Below are positions 63,881 through 64,000 of a DNA stretch of 64,000 nucleotides, piece after piece. The position numbers were made by a program, and so were the translations under genes. Source of the DNA: CAVTQY01 sp963736975 (GTDB taxonomy: Bacteria > Pseudomonadota > Alphaproteobacteria > Acetobacterales > Acetobacteraceae); assembly GCA_963736975.1 (NCBI GenBank), contig CAVTQY010000001.1:4095614-4159613 (forward strand), written 5' to 3'. Numbering within the stretch: the first letter of the stretch is position 1; each line of letters begins with the position of its first letter. Below the pieces are notes generated by a model. The model was not told the DNA's origin, searched no databases, and saw only the letters and a list, made by a program, of their open reading frames with translations.

Positions 63881-64000
63881 ATGGCTAGGCCCGGACGGAC
63901 GCAGCGGCGGCCTCTGCCATACGACTGCGATCTGTTGGGCTACTCTCGTAAGAGGAAGCCCGCCTCTCTAAAGGACAAATACGATGTTGTCGGCCACTGA
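63881..64000 (+). CDS. Possible 39-aa basic protein at window end
   Basis: MARPGRTQRRPLPYDCDLLG then YSRKRKPASLKDKYDVVGH; TGA is exactly the last codon of the window. It follows the DUF3309-like gene by 10 bp and may be the next member of that operon, but the ribosome-binding site is weak and I do not recognise a family. Confidence 0.4.
   Translation: MARPGRTQRRPLPYDCDLLGYSRKRKPASLKDKYDVVGH

Noticed and set aside
1..64000. CRISPR array
   Set aside because: No regularly spaced repeats of 24-40 bp with unique spacers were seen; the repeats found are terminal repeats, iterons or isolated motifs.

Overview
The window is high-GC alphaproteobacterial DNA. The gene families (DUF2840, TraF-type S26 peptidase and DUF3363 relaxase; strawberry-notch helicase-methylase; DUF736; IS1380, IS701 and IS5 elements) are those of plasmids and integrative elements of Sphingomonadales, Rhizobiales and relatives. 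Genus cannot be fixed from the sequence. No intact tRNA, rRNA or ribosomal-protein gene is present; most of the window is accessory DNA.

Layout. (1) 0-2.1 kb: a P4-type integrase reads leftward from a truncated tRNA-Phe 3' end, followed by a tRNA-Gly anticodon-arm relic. This looks like a junction between tandem elements. (2) 2.3-10.7 kb: defence-like cargo. It holds a GNAT/DUF1778 toxin-antitoxin pair, an uncharacterised four-gene module (STAS-like/winged-helix protein, 116-aa unknown, Cys-rich DUF4417-like protein, GHKL ATPase), a SIR2-APAZ plus short Argonaute pair (SPARSA-type), and a frameshifted DUF3800 gene. (3) 10.7-25.7 kb: element backbone genes ardC, parB (frameshifted), strawberry-notch and Toprim, several with strongly structured leaders. 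ardC is split by a RIT (recombinase-in-trio) element carrying an AraC regulator and an FAD monooxygenase. (4) 25.7-38.9 kb: IS1380, DUF2493, DUF736, two DUF2285 proteins, AlpA-like, RepA with an iteron/DnaA-box origin, a decayed parA, DUF2840, TraF peptidase, lytic transglycosylase, relaxase, ParDE and an integrase stump. No mating-pore or coupling-protein genes are visible, so the element is truncated or mobilisable only. (5) 38.9-43.9 kb: IS scrapyard (IS5, two IS701, IS110 relic) that split a GlsB-type gene. (6) 44.3-64 kb: a metabolic/stress block with phosphoketolase, decayed class I aldolase and histidine phosphatase, phosphoglucomutase, cyclic beta-1,2-glucan synthase, P3A proton ATPase, PRC-barrel protein and small membrane proteins. 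A 13-nt motif recurs in its intergenic regions.

How it fits together: the left two thirds is an integrative or plasmid-like element with maintenance functions (ParB, RepA/oriV, TA pairs), anti-restriction (ArdC), DNA processing (Sno, Toprim, relaxase) and abortive defence (SPARSA). The right third suggests a carbon-flux, envelope and pH-stress island: phosphoketolase shunts sugar phosphates to acetyl phosphate, Pgm feeds glucan synthesis, and the H+-ATPase exports protons. Single-base frameshifts recur in otherwise well-conserved genes (DUF3800, parB, both frameshifted IS transposases, histidine phosphatase, glucan synthase), so sequence quality should be considered before calling all of them pseudogenes.
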